Assembly: GCA_910586805.1 (NCBI GenBank) | Contig: CAJUJC010000032.1 | Coordinates: 1 to 19,014 of the forward strand | Source: an uncultured Erysipelotrichales bacterium | GTDB lineage: Bacteria > Bacillota_I > Bacilli_A > Erysipelotrichales > Coprobacillaceae | Length of the DNA stretch: 19,014 nt | Direction of reading: 5' to 3' | In this document: positions 1 to 7,461 of the stretch, one piece after another | How positions within the stretch are numbered: position 1 is the first letter of the stretch | Layout of the letters: every line of letters starts with the position of its first letter | Translations under genes and position numbers: made by a program | Notes under the pieces: model-generated | Seen by the model: only the letters and a program-made list of their open reading frames with translations | Told to the model about the DNA's origin: nothing | The model's database searches: none

Positions 1-40
1 CTTAGAAGGCGTGTGCTCTATCCAGCTGAGCTACGTAGAC
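1..40 (-). tRNA. tRNA-Arg (anticodon UCU), 5' part only
   Basis: Read on the minus strand, position 40 down to 1 gives the 5' half of a tRNA. After the acceptor strand and T8-A9 comes a D stem GCTC/GAGC around a loop containing GG, then an anticodon stem starting CACGC and a loop CTTCTAA. The anticodon is TCT, which reads AGA/AGG arginine codons. The first base closing the 3' side of the anticodon stem (G) is present and the rest lies outside the window. AGA is a heavily used arginine codon in the neighbouring AT-rich genes. Confidence 0.9.
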
Positions 41-61
41 ACTACTTTCAACTGCTCATAT

Positions 62-90
62 ATAATAGCATAGTGAAAAAGATGTTGCAA
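62..90 (-). promoter_or_regulatory. Promoter of the tRNA-Arg gene
   Basis: On the minus strand there is TTGCAA (90-85), a 17-base spacer, and TATTAT (67-62). Transcription would start near position 55, about 15 bases before the tRNA 5' end. Spacing and box quality are those of a housekeeping (sigma-A) promoter. Confidence 0.75.
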
Positions 91-115
91 GTGTTTTTTT
101 ATTTTTTATTTAAAT

Positions 116-643
116 TTATAAATTTTTTTCAATACAATATAAGTACATACATACAATGAATGAATAAAATATTTCAATATATCCATTAACTCTTGTAAAT
201 ACCAAAAGGAGAATAACAAGAAATTGAAGGGCAATATCATAAAACCAATGTATTCTTAAATATATATCAGCTCTATACAATGAAAGAAATCTTGTGTAAA
301 TAAACAAATGAGTTAAAAAAGAAATACATCCAAACATAGAACAAGCGACATGTAAAATAGACAAAAAATCATTTTGATTTATAGTATATGGGAAAAAAGC
401 TCCTATACTCATAATCATACAAGTTAAAAAAATAGATATTTTAAAATATTTATATTGGGGTATAGATAAATTTTTATAAACAAGATTTGTTTTATATGAA
501 AAAAAGAATGCACAAAAGACAATATAAAAAATAGTGATTGCATGATATTGTGGCATTAAAGAAACCCCAGTTATATTTTCATAAAACAAATCTAAACGCG
601 ATGAAATAATAAAAGTTGCAACAAAAACAATAAAATAACTCAT
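116..643 (-). CDS. Small polytopic membrane protein, function unknown
   Basis: The protein is 175 aa. The ATG at 643 is preceded on the minus strand by AAAGAGGG about 6 bases upstream. It is rich in Phe, Ile, Leu and Tyr, with about six likely membrane segments (roughly residues 3-15, 34-50, 67-84, 94-117, 132-150, 154-171) and no signal peptidase site. The stretch GAFFPY (81-86) followed by an LHxxxSMxG helix start (97-105) is reminiscent of DUF998/Frag1-type six-helix proteins; that is only a resemblance from memory. A TATAAT on the minus strand (668-663) could be its -10 box, without a good -35. No obvious terminator hairpin lies between its stop and the tRNA promoter. It has no functional link that I can see to the convergent tRNA or divergent neighbour. 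Confidence 0.6.
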   Translation of the reverse strand: MSYFIVFVATFIISSRLDLFYENITGVSLMPQYHAITIFYIVFCAFFFSYKTNLVYKNLSIPQYKYFKISIFLTCMIMSIGAFFPYTINQNDFLSILHVACSMFGCISFLTHLFIYTRFLSLYRADIYLRIHWFYDIALQFLVILLLVFTRVNGYIEIFYSFIVCMYLYCIEKNL

Positions 644-727
644 AAAATCCCTCTTTTTTTAAATTATAACTTTTTTTTGAAGAAAAATCGAGAAAAAACG
701 TGAATATATAGGGTAGGAGGAAAAAAT

Positions 728-1030
728 ATGGAAAATGTAAAAGTAAAATTATTAGACGCAAGTATTAAAGAAGTTAACAAAAACGAGGGAGGTGAAGGAA
801 TATATGCTTTTGTTGTACCAAAGGTATTATCCAAAAAGGATGTCGTTATACCACTCTTGATTTTATGGAATTCAATTTCTCAAAAGAAAGGATATGTTTT
901 TGATGCGACATATGAAGTTGGTTTTAAGGACGAAATTGAAAGCGAAAAGGAAATGATTGATAGAGCAGTTGATTATCTGGTTCAGCCTATAACAGAAACT
1001 ATCCTTTTTTATGAAACGAAGAAAGATTAA
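728..1030 (+). CDS. Hypothetical 100-aa protein
   Basis: A strong ribosome binding site, TAGGAGG (714-720), sits 7 bases before the ATG, which supports a real gene. The product is 100 aa, acidic in its C-terminal half, without membrane segments or a signal peptide. It looks like a mixed alpha/beta cytosolic domain: a short basic N-terminal strand, a hydrophobic VVIPLLILW stretch at about residues 39-47, and an acidic helix at about 66-85. I do not recognise the family. It lies just upstream of the dipicolinate operon, but the sporulation-type promoter begins after its stop codon, so it is probably transcribed separately. Confidence 0.6.
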   Translation: MENVKVKLLDASIKEVNKNEGGEGIYAFVVPKVLSKKDVVIPLLILWNSISQKKGYVFDATYEVGFKDEIESEKEMIDRAVDYLVQPITETILFYETKKD

Positions 1031-1044
1031 TTTAATCTTTCTTT
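1019..1044 (+). terminator. Weak AT-rich inverted repeat after the 100-aa gene
   Basis: Two perfect 12-base arms, AAGAAAGATTAA (1019-1030) and TTAATCTTTCTT (1032-1043), flank a single T and overlap the TAA stop. A realistic hairpin would use about 7 pairs with a 7-base loop, followed by TTTCTTT. With almost no GC pairs it would be a poor terminator, and it could equally separate the upstream gene from the dpaA promoter. Confidence 0.35.
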
Positions 1045-1050
1045 GGCTAT

Positions 1051-1078
1051 CACATTTTTGGGATTTTGACATAGTTTA
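1051..1078 (+). promoter_or_regulatory. Sigma-K-type (late mother-cell) promoter of dpaA-dpaB-dapA
   Basis: CACA (1051-1054) matches the sigma-K -35 consensus mACm. CATAGTTTA (1070-1078) matches the -10 consensus CATAnnnTA at every fixed base. The distance from AC to CATA is 16 bases, the usual spacing. In B. subtilis the homologous spoVF operon is transcribed by sigma-K, so sequence and context agree. The expected start (about 1084-1086) lies inside or just before the AGGTGG ribosome binding site, implying a very short leader. Sigma-E has a related -10 box but the match is worse. Confidence 0.6.
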
Positions 1079-1094
1079 TGTTGAGGTGGTTGTA

Positions 1095-1886
1095 TTGATA
1101 TTTATTAATCATGATGATTTACGTTCTTTAGAATTGATGGAGGAGTGTGTTCGTAGAGGTTATTATGTTACTGATCAAATTAAGGATATAAAATATGCTA
1201 ATGTTATTTATTTAGGAGCAAAAGGGATAGATAGAAAAAATAGATTGTTAACACATAATGAAACATTGATTTTATCAGATGATTTCTTTTCTTCATTAAA
1301 AAAAGGGAGTCTGGTTATAACATTAGCATATAATTCTTTTCTTGAACAATTAGCTAAAAAATATGGTTTTAAGTATGTTTATTTACTTGAGAATAAAATG
1401 TTTATTCATTTAAATAGCATTTTAACTGCTGAAGGATTGATTTCATATCTTATAGCTCATAGAAGATTTCCATTATATCAAAGTCGTATTGTTGTTCTTG
1501 GATTTGGTCATTGTGCAAAACCTATTATAGAATATTTAAAAGCAATGCATAGTGATGTTTATGTAGTTGTTAGAAGAAAAGAATTACAAAAAGAAATTGA
1601 GAGTATGGGATGTCATTTCATGTTTATTGAAGATATGGATTTAAAAGATTTTGATATTTTGATTAATACTGTTCCTCAATTAATTGTTGATAAAGAAAAA
1701 TTAGATCAAGCTCATTTACAAATGATGATTGTAGATATAGCATCTTATCCTTATGGTGTGGATCATCATTATGCATTAACACAAGGTTTTAATAGTATCA
1801 TTTTGCCATCTATTCCAAGTAAGTATGCTTATGGGTATGCAGGAAAGATGATTATTGATGAGATTGAAAGGATGTTAGAAAATTGA
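1095..1886 (+). CDS. dpaA: Dipicolinate synthase subunit A
   Basis: With DpaB this protein makes dipicolinic acid (pyridine-2,6-dicarboxylate) from the DapA product in the mother cell; DPA is then loaded into the spore core. I place the start at TTG 1095, giving 263 aa, because GAGGTGG (1083-1089) lies 5 bases upstream and residue 2 onward aligns with the N-terminal strand of B. subtilis SpoVFA. A longer in-frame start at 1011 would overlap the upstream gene and add a non-homologous leader. Family marks are NSILTAEG (107-114), a Rossmann dinucleotide loop GFGHCA (136-141), INTVPQ (190-195), DIASYPYGVD (214-223) and LPSIPSKYAYGYAGK near the C-terminus. The stop overlaps the dpaB start (TTGA), indicating translational coupling. 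Confidence 0.9.
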   Translation: MIFINHDDLRSLELMEECVRRGYYVTDQIKDIKYANVIYLGAKGIDRKNRLLTHNETLILSDDFFSSLKKGSLVITLAYNSFLEQLAKKYGFKYVYLLENKMFIHLNSILTAEGLISYLIAHRRFPLYQSRIVVLGFGHCAKPIIEYLKAMHSDVYVVVRRKELQKEIESMGCHFMFIEDMDLKDFDILINTVPQLIVDKEKLDQAHLQMMIVDIASYPYGVDHHYALTQGFNSIILPSIPSKYAYGYAGKMIIDEIERMLEN

Positions 1887-2461
1887 AAAAGCTAGGTTTT
1901 TGTATTACAGGTTCTTTTTGTAGTATGGATGATATGTTGAGTGTTTTAGAAGAATTAAGTCAAAATTATGATATTGAAGTGTTTGTAAGCCCTCATGTTT
2001 ATCAAATGGATACACGTTTTTATAATCATGAAGTATTGTTAGAAAAGATTGAAAATATCACAAATAAAAAGGTTCATACAACAATTCAGGAGGCTGAGGT
2101 TTATGGACCAAAATATAGATTGGATGCTGTTTTGGTTTATCCTTGTGATGGAAATACTCTTGCAAAAGTTGCTTTAGGAATTAATGATAATACTGTTACA
2201 ATGTTAATTAAATCTTCACTTCGTAATAATGTTCCTATTGTTTTAGGAATTTATTCTAATGATGTATTAGGAAATAGTGGAAAAAATGTTATGACAATTT
2301 TAAATATGAAAGGTTACTATTTGGTTCCTATGTATCAAGATGACTATAAAACCAAACCAAAAAGTATGATTGCTTGTTATAAAAAAGTGAGTTCAACTTT
2401 AGAAGAAGCATTACAACACAAACAAATTCAACCATTATTTTTAGGATATAAGGAGGTTTAA
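1883..2461 (+). CDS. dpaB: Dipicolinate synthase subunit B (flavoprotein-like)
   Basis: This is the second subunit of dipicolinate synthase, 192 aa against about 200 in B. subtilis SpoVFB. It starts with TTG at 1883, overlapping the dpaA stop, with AAAGGAT (1868-1874) as ribosome binding site. The flavoprotein-type fold is visible: an N-terminal strand and loop GFCITGSFC (5-13), YGPK (74-77), PCDGNT (87-92), SLRNNVPIVLGI (112-123), SNDVLG..G.N (125-135) and QDD..KPKSMIA (152-164). These match SpoVFB almost block for block. It follows dpaA directly and precedes dapA by one base, so the three genes form one unit. Confidence 0.92.
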   Translation: MKKLGFCITGSFCSMDDMLSVLEELSQNYDIEVFVSPHVYQMDTRFYNHEVLLEKIENITNKKVHTTIQEAEVYGPKYRLDAVLVYPCDGNTLAKVALGINDNTVTMLIKSSLRNNVPIVLGIYSNDVLGNSGKNVMTILNMKGYYLVPMYQDDYKTKPKSMIACYKKVSSTLEEALQHKQIQPLFLGYKEV

Positions 2462-2462
2462 A

Positions 2463-3308
2463 ATGAAAGAGATATTTACTGCATTAATTACACCTTTTAA
2501 TCAAGATCATTCTATTGATTATCCAGGATTGTATAGAGTTATAGATAAATTAATTGATGAAGGACATCGTTCATTTCTTCTTTGTGGAACAACAGGGGAG
2601 ACATCAACTTTAAAATTAGATGAAAGAAAACAATTGGTTGAAAATATATTAGAAAAATATCCAACAATAAGAGTTATCGTTGGAATTTGTTCTAATAGCA
2701 CATCAGAAGTTATACGCCATATTGATATGTATAAAGAACATCCAAATATTTATGCGTATTTAGTTATTGTGCCTTATTATATCAAACCAAGTCAAAGTGG
2801 TATTTTTAAACACTTCGATTTAATAGCATCATCAACAACAAAAAAGATTATGATTTATAATATACCAAGTCGTTGTGGGGTTGCAATAAATGTCTCTACC
2901 GTTATAAGACTAGCTAATAAACATAAAAATATTATTGGTATGAAACAGTGTGGTCCTTTAAATGAAATTGTAGAAATCAAAGATGCTTTACCACAATTCA
3001 AAGTATATATTGGTGATGATCATTTATTGTTAGAAGGGTTAAAAGCAAGAGCAGATGGTATTATCTCAGTTACAAGTCATTTAGATTATGCATTGATTGA
3101 AGAAATATGTAAAAATGAAAATATATTTGATGATAGATATTTAAAGTTAATTAGTGAATATGTTTTTATTGAGCCATCGCCTGCACCAATTAAGTATATT
3201 TTAAGTGAACTTGGGTATATTCAAAATATACTTCGTTGTCCACTAACTCCTATTGGTGAAGATTCACAAGCAAAACTCACTCCTTTAATAGAAAAATATA
3301 AAAAATAA
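2463..3308 (+). CDS. dapA: 4-hydroxy-tetrahydrodipicolinate synthase
   Basis: DapA condenses pyruvate with aspartate semialdehyde to give HTPA, the branch point to lysine/diaminopimelate and, through DpaAB, to dipicolinate. The protein is 281 aa, a TIM barrel. Visible catalytic features are GTTGE (42-46), the PYY loop (104-106), Tyr132 and Arg137 in IYNIPSR, the Schiff-base Lys161 in IIGMKQCG, and GIISV (199-203). The retained Arg137 favours DapA over N-acetylneuraminate lyase. The Asn often seen a few residues after GIISV is His here, and PYYNKP is PYYIKP; both are minor departures. AGGAGG (2451-2456) lies inside the end of dpaB. Unlike B. subtilis, no asd or dapG precedes it, so this copy appears dedicated to spore DPA, though it may also serve lysine synthesis. 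Confidence 0.92.
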   Translation: MKEIFTALITPFNQDHSIDYPGLYRVIDKLIDEGHRSFLLCGTTGETSTLKLDERKQLVENILEKYPTIRVIVGICSNSTSEVIRHIDMYKEHPNIYAYLVIVPYYIKPSQSGIFKHFDLIASSTTKKIMIYNIPSRCGVAINVSTVIRLANKHKNIIGMKQCGPLNEIVEIKDALPQFKVYIGDDHLLLEGLKARADGIISVTSHLDYALIEEICKNENIFDDRYLKLISEYVFIEPSPAPIKYILSELGYIQNILRCPLTPIGEDSQAKLTPLIEKYKK

Positions 3309-3309
3309 T

Positions 3310-3338
3310 TTGAACAGGGAAAAAATATATGCTATGAT
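3310..3338 (+). promoter_or_regulatory. Promoter P1 of the RNase J-like gene
   Basis: TTGAAC (3310-3315), a 17-base spacer and TATGAT (3333-3338) form a good sigma-A promoter, with a start near 3345. It begins two bases after the dapA stop. Its -10 box lies inside the 18-base palindrome at 3328-3345. Confidence 0.65.
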
Positions 3339-3345
3339 TAGCATA
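3328..3345 (+). promoter_or_regulatory. Palindrome over the P1 -10 region: operator or weak terminator
   Basis: Perfect 7-base arms TATGCTA (3328-3334) and TAGCATA (3339-3345) flank TGAT. The element spans the -10 box to the predicted start, a classic operator position. It is followed by ACTTTTG, so it could instead be a poor terminator for the dapA operon. The sequence does not decide between these. Confidence 0.4.
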
Positions 3346-3360
3346 CTTTTGTAAAAGCAC

Positions 3361-3389
3361 TATACAGTTAAATAAAAGAAATGTATAAT
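3361..3389 (+). promoter_or_regulatory. Promoter P2 of the RNase J-like gene
   Basis: TATACA (3361-3366), a 17-base spacer and a perfect TATAAT (3384-3389). Transcripts would begin near 3396, leaving a leader of about 28 bases with AAAGGGTG (3411-3418) as ribosome binding site. Confidence 0.55.
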
Positions 3390-3423
3390 AGGCATAAAGA
3401 AACATAAGAGAAAGGGTGAAAGA

Positions 3424-5118
3424 ATGAAAAACGATGTCATTAGATTTATACCTATGGGTGGACAAGCCGAAATGGGTAAGAGTATGTATTGTTTTGAAAT
3501 CAATGAAAAGATTTTTATAATAGACTCAGGTTTTCGTTTTCCTGATTCAGATAAACTAGGTGTTGATATTATTATTCCTAGTTTTACATATTTAGAAGAA
3601 AGGTTAGATAAAATTGAGGCTATTATTATCACACATGGACATGATGATGCAATGGCTGCTTTACCATATTTATTACAAACAGTTAATGTACCTGTGTATG
3701 CACCTTATTTAACTGCTGATTTAATAGAACAAATGATAGCACGATATGAACGTCGTAATCATGTCAAATTAAATCTTCATTTAAAAAGAGTTGAGAAAAA
3801 TGCTTCTATTGATATAGCTGGTGTTCCTGTTGAATTTTTTCCAGTAACACATTCTATTCCAGGAAGTGTTGGAGTCGCTTTATGGACACAATATGGCTAT
3901 TTGGTTTATAGTGGTGAATTCATTATAGATTTTGGAGCACCTGAAGGTTTTAGATGTGATATTCAAAAGATGATGGAAATTGGAAAAAAAGGAGTATTGG
4001 CATTGTTTGTTGAATCTTCAAGCTCTAAACATGAAGGATATACATCACCGAATCATAAATTGACAAGTAAAATAGATCATGTTTTTGAAGATAGTGAAGA
4101 TCGTATTATTATTAGTAGTTATGCTCAAAATGTTTTTAGAACAAAGGAAATTGTTGATTTGACTAAGAAGTATAAAAGACAAATTGTTTTCTATGGTCGT
4201 GATAAATATGATAATACAAATAGTTTGCTTAGAATTGATAGAAAATCTGATAAAGCCATTATTGATATTCCTCAATCATTATTAGGAAAAAAAGAAAATA
4301 TTGGAAAACCTCAATTTGATAGTAATTATGTTATCTTATTGAGTGGTAGTCCTAGAAGGATTTATCATGATATATGTGATATTATTGATGGTGGCGATGA
4401 TTTATTAAAACTTAGAAAAGGGGACACATTTGTTGTTGCTTCTCCAGTTTTGCCTGGTACTGAAAAAATTGCAAATAAAGCACATAATGGATTGTATAAA
4501 ACTGATGCACATATTCATTTGTTGAAAAATAAAGATTTATTTTCAATGCATGCTTCACAAGAAGATATAAAAGTAATTATTCAAATTTTTAAACCTAAAT
4601 ACTATATTCCAATAAAAGGTGAGTATCAACATTTTATTTCTAATATGCATATTGCACATGATATGGGAATTAAAGGCGATCATATCGTTATTTTAGATAA
4701 TGGTGAAATGATAACAATTCAAAATGGACAATTAGAATCATCAAGAGATACTTATGACATTGAAGATATTATGATTGATGGAATTGGTATAGGGGATGTA
4801 GGAGAAAAGGTTATTGACGATCGTATTCAACTTGCTAATGATGGTGTTGTTATTGTTGGAATGACAGTTTCTCGTGCAACAAAAGAGATTATTGCTCAAA
4901 CTGATTGTCAAACAAGAGGTTTTGTTTATTTAAAAGATTCTGAATATTTAATTAAAAATATTATTTCTATTTGTGAAAAAGCTGTTGGTGAATGGAAAAA
5001 AGATCCAACACTTGAAGTTGGAGAGATTCGTATGATGATGAAAGACCAAGTTGGAAAATATATTTTTAAAGAAACTGCTAAAAAACCTGTGTTTATTGGT
5101 GTTGTTATTGAGATATAA
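3424..5118 (+). CDS. rnjB: RNase J-family protein with degraded active site (RNase J2-like)
   Basis: The protein is 564 aa with the full RNase J architecture: metallo-beta-lactamase core, inserted beta-CASP domain (about 205-365), and a C-terminal domain containing IDGIGIGDVG (451-460) and TRGFVYLKDSE (497-507). Several metal-ligand positions of active RNase J enzymes are lost. The HxHxDH motif reads HGHDDA (71-76), so its last His is Ala76. The GD ligand is GE (Glu165). The HxSGH motif reads HASQED (376-381), with Gly-His missing. HGEYRH is KGEYQH (398-403). His71, His73, Asp75 and His143 remain. In B. subtilis and S. aureus, RNase J2 is a weakly active or inactive partner of J1. Position between dapA and spoIIIE equals that of B. 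subtilis rnjB. I infer a structural or RNA-binding partner of an RNase J1 encoded elsewhere. Confidence 0.85.
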   Translation: MKNDVIRFIPMGGQAEMGKSMYCFEINEKIFIIDSGFRFPDSDKLGVDIIIPSFTYLEERLDKIEAIIITHGHDDAMAALPYLLQTVNVPVYAPYLTADLIEQMIARYERRNHVKLNLHLKRVEKNASIDIAGVPVEFFPVTHSIPGSVGVALWTQYGYLVYSGEFIIDFGAPEGFRCDIQKMMEIGKKGVLALFVESSSSKHEGYTSPNHKLTSKIDHVFEDSEDRIIISSYAQNVFRTKEIVDLTKKYKRQIVFYGRDKYDNTNSLLRIDRKSDKAIIDIPQSLLGKKENIGKPQFDSNYVILLSGSPRRIYHDICDIIDGGDDLLKLRKGDTFVVASPVLPGTEKIANKAHNGLYKTDAHIHLLKNKDLFSMHASQEDIKVIIQIFKPKYYIPIKGEYQHFISNMHIAHDMGIKGDHIVILDNGEMITIQNGQLESSRDTYDIEDIMIDGIGIGDVGEKVIDDRIQLANDGVVIVGMTVSRATKEIIAQTDCQTRGFVYLKDSEYLIKNIISICEKAVGEWKKDPTLEVGEIRMMMKDQVGKYIFKETAKKPVFIGVVIEI

Positions 5119-5144
5119 GCAAGTGAAAACTTGCTTTTTCTTTT
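5117..5144 (+). terminator. Intrinsic terminator after the RNase J-like gene
   Basis: AAGCAAGT (5117-5124), tetraloop GAAA, ACTTGCTT (5129-5136), then a T-rich tail TTTCTTTT to 5144. The 8-bp stem begins within the TAA stop. This is the clearest plus-strand terminator in the first half of the window. Confidence 0.88.
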
Positions 5145-5169
5145 CAATGTTAAATTAATTTGTTATAAT
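5141..5169 (+). promoter_or_regulatory. Extended -10 promoter of ftsK
   Basis: TGTTATAAT (5161-5169) is a perfect extended -10 element. TTTTCA (5141-5146), 17 bases upstream, is a modest -35 that overlaps the T-tract of the preceding terminator. Confidence 0.65.
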
Positions 5170-5193
5170 ATTAAAGATAAAGGGGTGAATACA

Positions 5194-7461
5194 ATGGCAA
5201 AGAGTAAACGTGCACAAAAATCTAAACAAGAGCTGATGAGTGAAACATTAAGATTAAGGATTGTTGTTCTATTGATTTTGTTTATTGATGTCATTGGAGC
5301 ATTACGTTTGGGTTTTGTTGGTAAAAACATTCATCTTGTATTTCAATTTTTATTTGGATCTTTATATGGGATTATATATGCAAGTATTGCTATTTTATGT
5401 ATATATGTTATTTATAAAGCAAAGTTACCTAAAGTTAATGGTCCAGAAGCTATTGGGTTTTATTTAATTTATAGTGCTTCACTTATTTTGGCAACTATCC
5501 CTAGTGATTCTGAATTTAAAGGATTTGGAGTTATTAATACATATCTTCAAAGTATGAAAATGAATAAAGGTGGTTTCATTGGGACCTTCTTTTATGGTGT
5601 TTTGAGTTCTTTGTTTGACAGTTTAGGAACATTAATTTTTGCAATAGTTGTTTTATTGATTGGATGTGCTTTATTGTTTAGTAAATTATATATAACTCAT
5701 CAAAGAAAACAAAAAAAGGTTGCAAAAAAGAAACGACAAGAAGTGAAAGAGGAACCTCAAGTTCAAACCATTGTTTTAAAAAAGAAGTCTCATTTCTTTG
5801 ATTTTTTTAATAAAAATGAAACAATTCCTATTTTTCCTGATGATGTTTTTGAAGATAAACAAAAAAATGAATTTAATGATGAAAGTATGAAATTAGATAT
5901 TAAAGAGATGGAAGAAGAGAAGTTTGAAGAAAAGATTGAAAAAATTGAAGAAAAAGTGGAAAAAGTTGAAAAGACAGTTATTGAAAAGAAACCTAAGAAA
6001 ACAATAACTCAATATCAATTACCACCACTATCTTTATTATCTACAAAATCAACAAATAATGCTTCTAAAGAAAGAAATAATGCTAATAAAAATGCTGCGA
6101 GATTAACGACTGTTTTAAGGCAATTTGGTGTTAATGCAACCATTGAAAATGCTTTTATAGGACCTACAATTACGAAATATGAATTAAAATTAGAAGTTGG
6201 GACAAGAGTGAATAAGATATTACAGTTACAAGATGATATTAAGCTTGCTTTGGCAACTGCAGATATTCGTATAGAAGCACCAATTCCAGGGAAACCTTAT
6301 GTTGGTATAGAAGTTCCTAATACGTCATCTTCTATGGTTGCTTTTAAAGATGTTATGACAACTTTATCAACTCATCAACCCATGTCTAATAATAAGCTTG
6401 TTGTGGCACTAGGTAAAGATGTTTCAGGGAAACCTGTTTATGCAGAATTGGATAAAATGCCTCACTTGTTGATTGCTGGTGCAACAGGTTCAGGGAAATC
6501 AGTTTGTGTAAATACAATTATTTCTTCTATTTTAATGCGTGCAAAACCTGATGAAGTTAAATTGATTTTGGTTGATCCAAAGAAAGTTGAGTTATCTATT
6601 TATAATGGAATTCCTCATCTTTTATCACCTGTTGTTACTGATCCTAAAAAGGCAGCGGGTGTTTTAAGAGAAGTTGTTTCTGAAATGGAAAGACGTTATG
6701 ATTTATTTGCGAGTGTTAATGCAAGAAATATAAAAAGTTATAATGAATTTGTTAGTGATTATAATTTAGGTAAGAATGAAGATGAACAAAAAGAAGTTTT
6801 ATCTTATCATGTGATTATTTTAGATGAAGTTGCTGACTTAATGATGGTTGCCAGTAAAGATGTTGAAGATTGTATTATGCGTATTTCTCAAATGGCAAGA
6901 GCAGCTGGTATTCATTTGATTGTTGCTACACAAAGACCATCTACTGATATTATTACTGGTGTTATTAAAGCAAACATTCCTTCTCGTATTGCTTTTGCTG
7001 TATCATCAAGTATTGATTCTCGTACAATTTTAGATACATCAGGAGCTGAAAAGTTATTAGGAAAAGGAGATATGTTATTTTCTCCAATGGGTGCTTCATC
7101 ACCAGTACGTGTTCAAGGTGCATTTGTATCTGATGAAGAAGTTGCTTCTATTGTTCATTATGTATCTCAACAACAAGAAGCAGTATATGATGATAAATAT
7201 GTTAATGCAAAAGCGACTGGAGGTTCATCATCTTCTGGTGATAGTTATGATGACGAAGATGAAGAGTATGAAATGTGTCGTGAGTTTGTTATTCAGGCAC
7301 AAAAAGCAAGTACATCTTTGTTGCAACGTAAATTTAGAATTGGTTATAATAAAGCTGCTCGTATTATTGATCAATTAGAAGCAGATGGTGTTATTGGGCC
7401 ACAACTTGGAAGCAAGCCAAGAGAAGTTTACATAAGACAATACAATGAAGAAGAATTATAA
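5194..7461 (+). CDS. ftsK: DNA translocase FtsK/SpoIIIE
   Basis: A septum-anchored ATP-driven motor that pumps chromosomal DNA into the daughter cell or forespore. The start is ATG 5194 (755 aa), with AAAGGGGTG 6 bases upstream; the frame is open to 5131, but that extension lies over the terminator and promoter. Four or so membrane segments occupy about 22-163. A basic then acidic charged linker with Glu/Lys heptad-like repeats follows (about 170-270), then the alpha/beta motor: Walker A GATGSGKS (429-436), Walker B VIILDE (540-545), ATQRPS (578-583). A Gly/Ser/Asp linker (676-690) leads to the winged-helix gamma domain (about 692-748) that reads polar DNA signals. Its position between rnjB and ymfF matches B. 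subtilis spoIIIE (787 aa). I cannot tell whether it serves division, sporulation or both. Confidence 0.95.
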   Translation: MAKSKRAQKSKQELMSETLRLRIVVLLILFIDVIGALRLGFVGKNIHLVFQFLFGSLYGIIYASIAILCIYVIYKAKLPKVNGPEAIGFYLIYSASLILATIPSDSEFKGFGVINTYLQSMKMNKGGFIGTFFYGVLSSLFDSLGTLIFAIVVLLIGCALLFSKLYITHQRKQKKVAKKKRQEVKEEPQVQTIVLKKKSHFFDFFNKNETIPIFPDDVFEDKQKNEFNDESMKLDIKEMEEEKFEEKIEKIEEKVEKVEKTVIEKKPKKTITQYQLPPLSLLSTKSTNNASKERNNANKNAARLTTVLRQFGVNATIENAFIGPTITKYELKLEVGTRVNKILQLQDDIKLALATADIRIEAPIPGKPYVGIEVPNTSSSMVAFKDVMTTLSTHQPMSNNKLVVALGKDVSGKPVYAELDKMPHLLIAGATGSGKSVCVNTIISSILMRAKPDEVKLILVDPKKVELSIYNGIPHLLSPVVTDPKKAAGVLREVVSEMERRYDLFASVNARNIKSYNEFVSDYNLGKNEDEQKEVLSYHVIILDEVADLMMVASKDVEDCIMRISQMARAAGIHLIVATQRPSTDIITGVIKANIPSRIAFAVSSSIDSRTILDTSGAEKLLGKGDMLFSPMGASSPVRVQGAFVSDEEVASIVHYVSQQQEAVYDDKYVNAKATGGSSSSGDSYDDEDEEYEMCREFVIQAQKASTSLLQRKFRIGYNKAARIIDQLEADGVIGPQLGSKPREVYIRQYNEEEL

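Noticed and set aside
1011..1094. In-frame N-terminal extension of dpaA from ATG 1011
   Set aside because: It overlaps the upstream gene, runs through the inverted repeat and the promoter match, has no ribosome binding site and no similarity to SpoVFA. TTG 1095 has GAGGTGG at the right distance.
2463..3308. N-acetylneuraminate lyase instead of DapA
   Set aside because: Arg137 after the catalytic Tyr, GTTGE and the operon with dpaAB all fit DapA; no sialic acid genes are nearby.
5131..5193. In-frame upstream start of ftsK
   Set aside because: The extension lies across the terminator loop and the extended -10 promoter. ATG 5194 has a strong ribosome binding site and gives a usual FtsK N-terminus.
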